This document shows, piece after piece, positions 63,582 to 64,000 of a DNA stretch of 64,000 nt (position 1 is the stretch's first letter; each line of letters starts with the position of its first letter). This stretch comes from Paenibacillus sp. JJ-100. GTDB lineage: Bacteria > Bacillota > Bacilli > Paenibacillales > Paenibacillaceae. The notes below the pieces were generated by a model. It saw only the letters and a program-made list of their open reading frames with translations. It was not told the origin of the DNA and did no database searches. The position numbers and the translations under genes are program-made. The stretch lies in assembly GCF_948329825.1 (NCBI RefSeq), contig NZ_CAOJCM010000004.1, positions 428,192 through 492,191 on the forward strand, read 5' to 3'.

Positions 63582-64000
63582 ATGCAGTTAATACATAGAA
63601 GAGGCTGGGGAATATTCGAGGATGAAGAAGAGGTTTATTTTCACCTAATGGGTGAAAAAGGTGAGGATCTCGGTTATGCTAAGTGGTCCAATTCACAGGT
63701 GAATACTATTTCTAAACAAGAATACTTTTATCATAAGTACGGTCCATACTATGTTGAAATTATGAATTACTTTCAGGACAATATAACTGAATCATGCAGG
63801 TCATTAGATGGCTCCGTCTATGTATCACACTATCAACAATCAGATATTCATAAGTTTGATAGTAACGGAAATCTAGAATGTATCCATCAGGAGATGTTTG
63901 ATACAGTCTATGGTTTTGCTGTTTCTGGGGATCTGATTTGGGTTGCTTACCCAACAAGCAATACAATAAAGTGTTATAACCTTAAAACATACAAAGAATT
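63582..64000 (+). CDS. beta-propeller-like protein, 3' end outside window
   Basis: 139 codons visible, start ATG 63582 after GAAGAAGGAATATA. MQLIHRRGWGIFEDEEEVYF start. Repeated strand pairs (DGSVYVSHYQQSDIHKFDSNGN, FAVSGDLIWVAYPTSNTIKCYNL) look like NHL or WD-type blades. The end is beyond 64000. Confidence 0.65.
   Translation, partial: MQLIHRRGWGIFEDEEEVYFHLMGEKGEDLGYAKWSNSQVNTISKQEYFYHKYGPYYVEIMNYFQDNITESCRSLDGSVYVSHYQQSDIHKFDSNGNLECIHQEMFDTVYGFAVSGDLIWVAYPTSNTIKCYNLKTYKE

Noticed and set aside
1..64000. CRISPR array, tRNA, rRNA, prophage or insertion-sequence genes
   Set aside because: No regularly spaced repeats, no tRNA-like fold and no transposase or integrase frame was found in the window.

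Overview
The window looks like a Bacillales chromosome, most likely Paenibacillus. The signs are strong AGGAGG-type ribosome binding sites, TTG/GTG starts, a YpsA-like SLOG protein, a DUF4179 anti-sigma protein with its ECF sigma factor, VanR/VanS-like regulators, a Btr-like AraC/binding-protein fusion and a Fur box close to the Bacillus consensus. The species is inference. No rRNA, tRNA, CRISPR array, prophage or transposase gene was seen.

Bases 1-9000 hold single housekeeping and stress genes (M23 peptidase end, GNAT, YwqG-like, DinB, APH-like). They are followed by a two-component cell-wall unit: response regulator, histidine kinase, a kinase-dead partial copy of that kinase, and a class A penicillin-binding protein. 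An 11-bp-phased repeat sits just before the kinase-dead gene. Bases 9000-19900 are mostly minus strand: a split threonine/serine exporter, an ECF sigma/anti-sigma pair, an ankyrin protein, a GNAT-Nudix fusion, an orphan FlgB, SpeD, a YpsA-like protein and an RluA-type pseudouridine synthase. Bases 20200-25560 are a glycan operon: glycosyltransferase, CapD/PseB-like dehydratase, UDP-sugar dehydrogenase, methyltransferase, glycosyltransferase with a repeat tail. RecQ and a radical SAM protein follow. The 1.55 kb between them has no credible gene but holds a T-poor tract and two copies of an inverted-repeat element.

Bases 32100-51000 are a visibly AT-richer accessory region of small genes, all on the plus strand: acetyltransferases, phosphotransferases, P-loop kinases, a Nudix enzyme, an inositol-phosphatase-like enzyme, hydrolases and many unknowns. 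From 32.3 to 43 kb many of these genes are separated by imperfect palindromes whose left arm carries nnnTAAC and whose right arm carries GTTAnnn followed by GAAAT. One complete example at 63456-63553 has GCCTAAC and GTTAGGC. These are the shape of integron attC sites. Two related 200-bp 'head' elements (terminator, conserved leader, first palindrome), at 32109 and 62812, each come before a run of such genes. I read this as a chromosomal gene-cassette array, or part of one, in a Gram-positive genome. No integrase is in the window. Several cassette genes are broken, deleted or duplicated.

Bases 51900-57150 are an amino-acid (probably sulfur amino acid) ABC transporter operon with a flavin monooxygenase, a DinB protein and a GNAT. 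It starts at a promoter with an ATTCC/GGAAT palindrome between -35 and -10. Bases 58080-61720 are a Fur-controlled siderophore unit: binding lipoprotein, FhuF-like reductase, and an AraC regulator with its own binding-protein domain. The last 1.2 kb starts a second cassette-like run.
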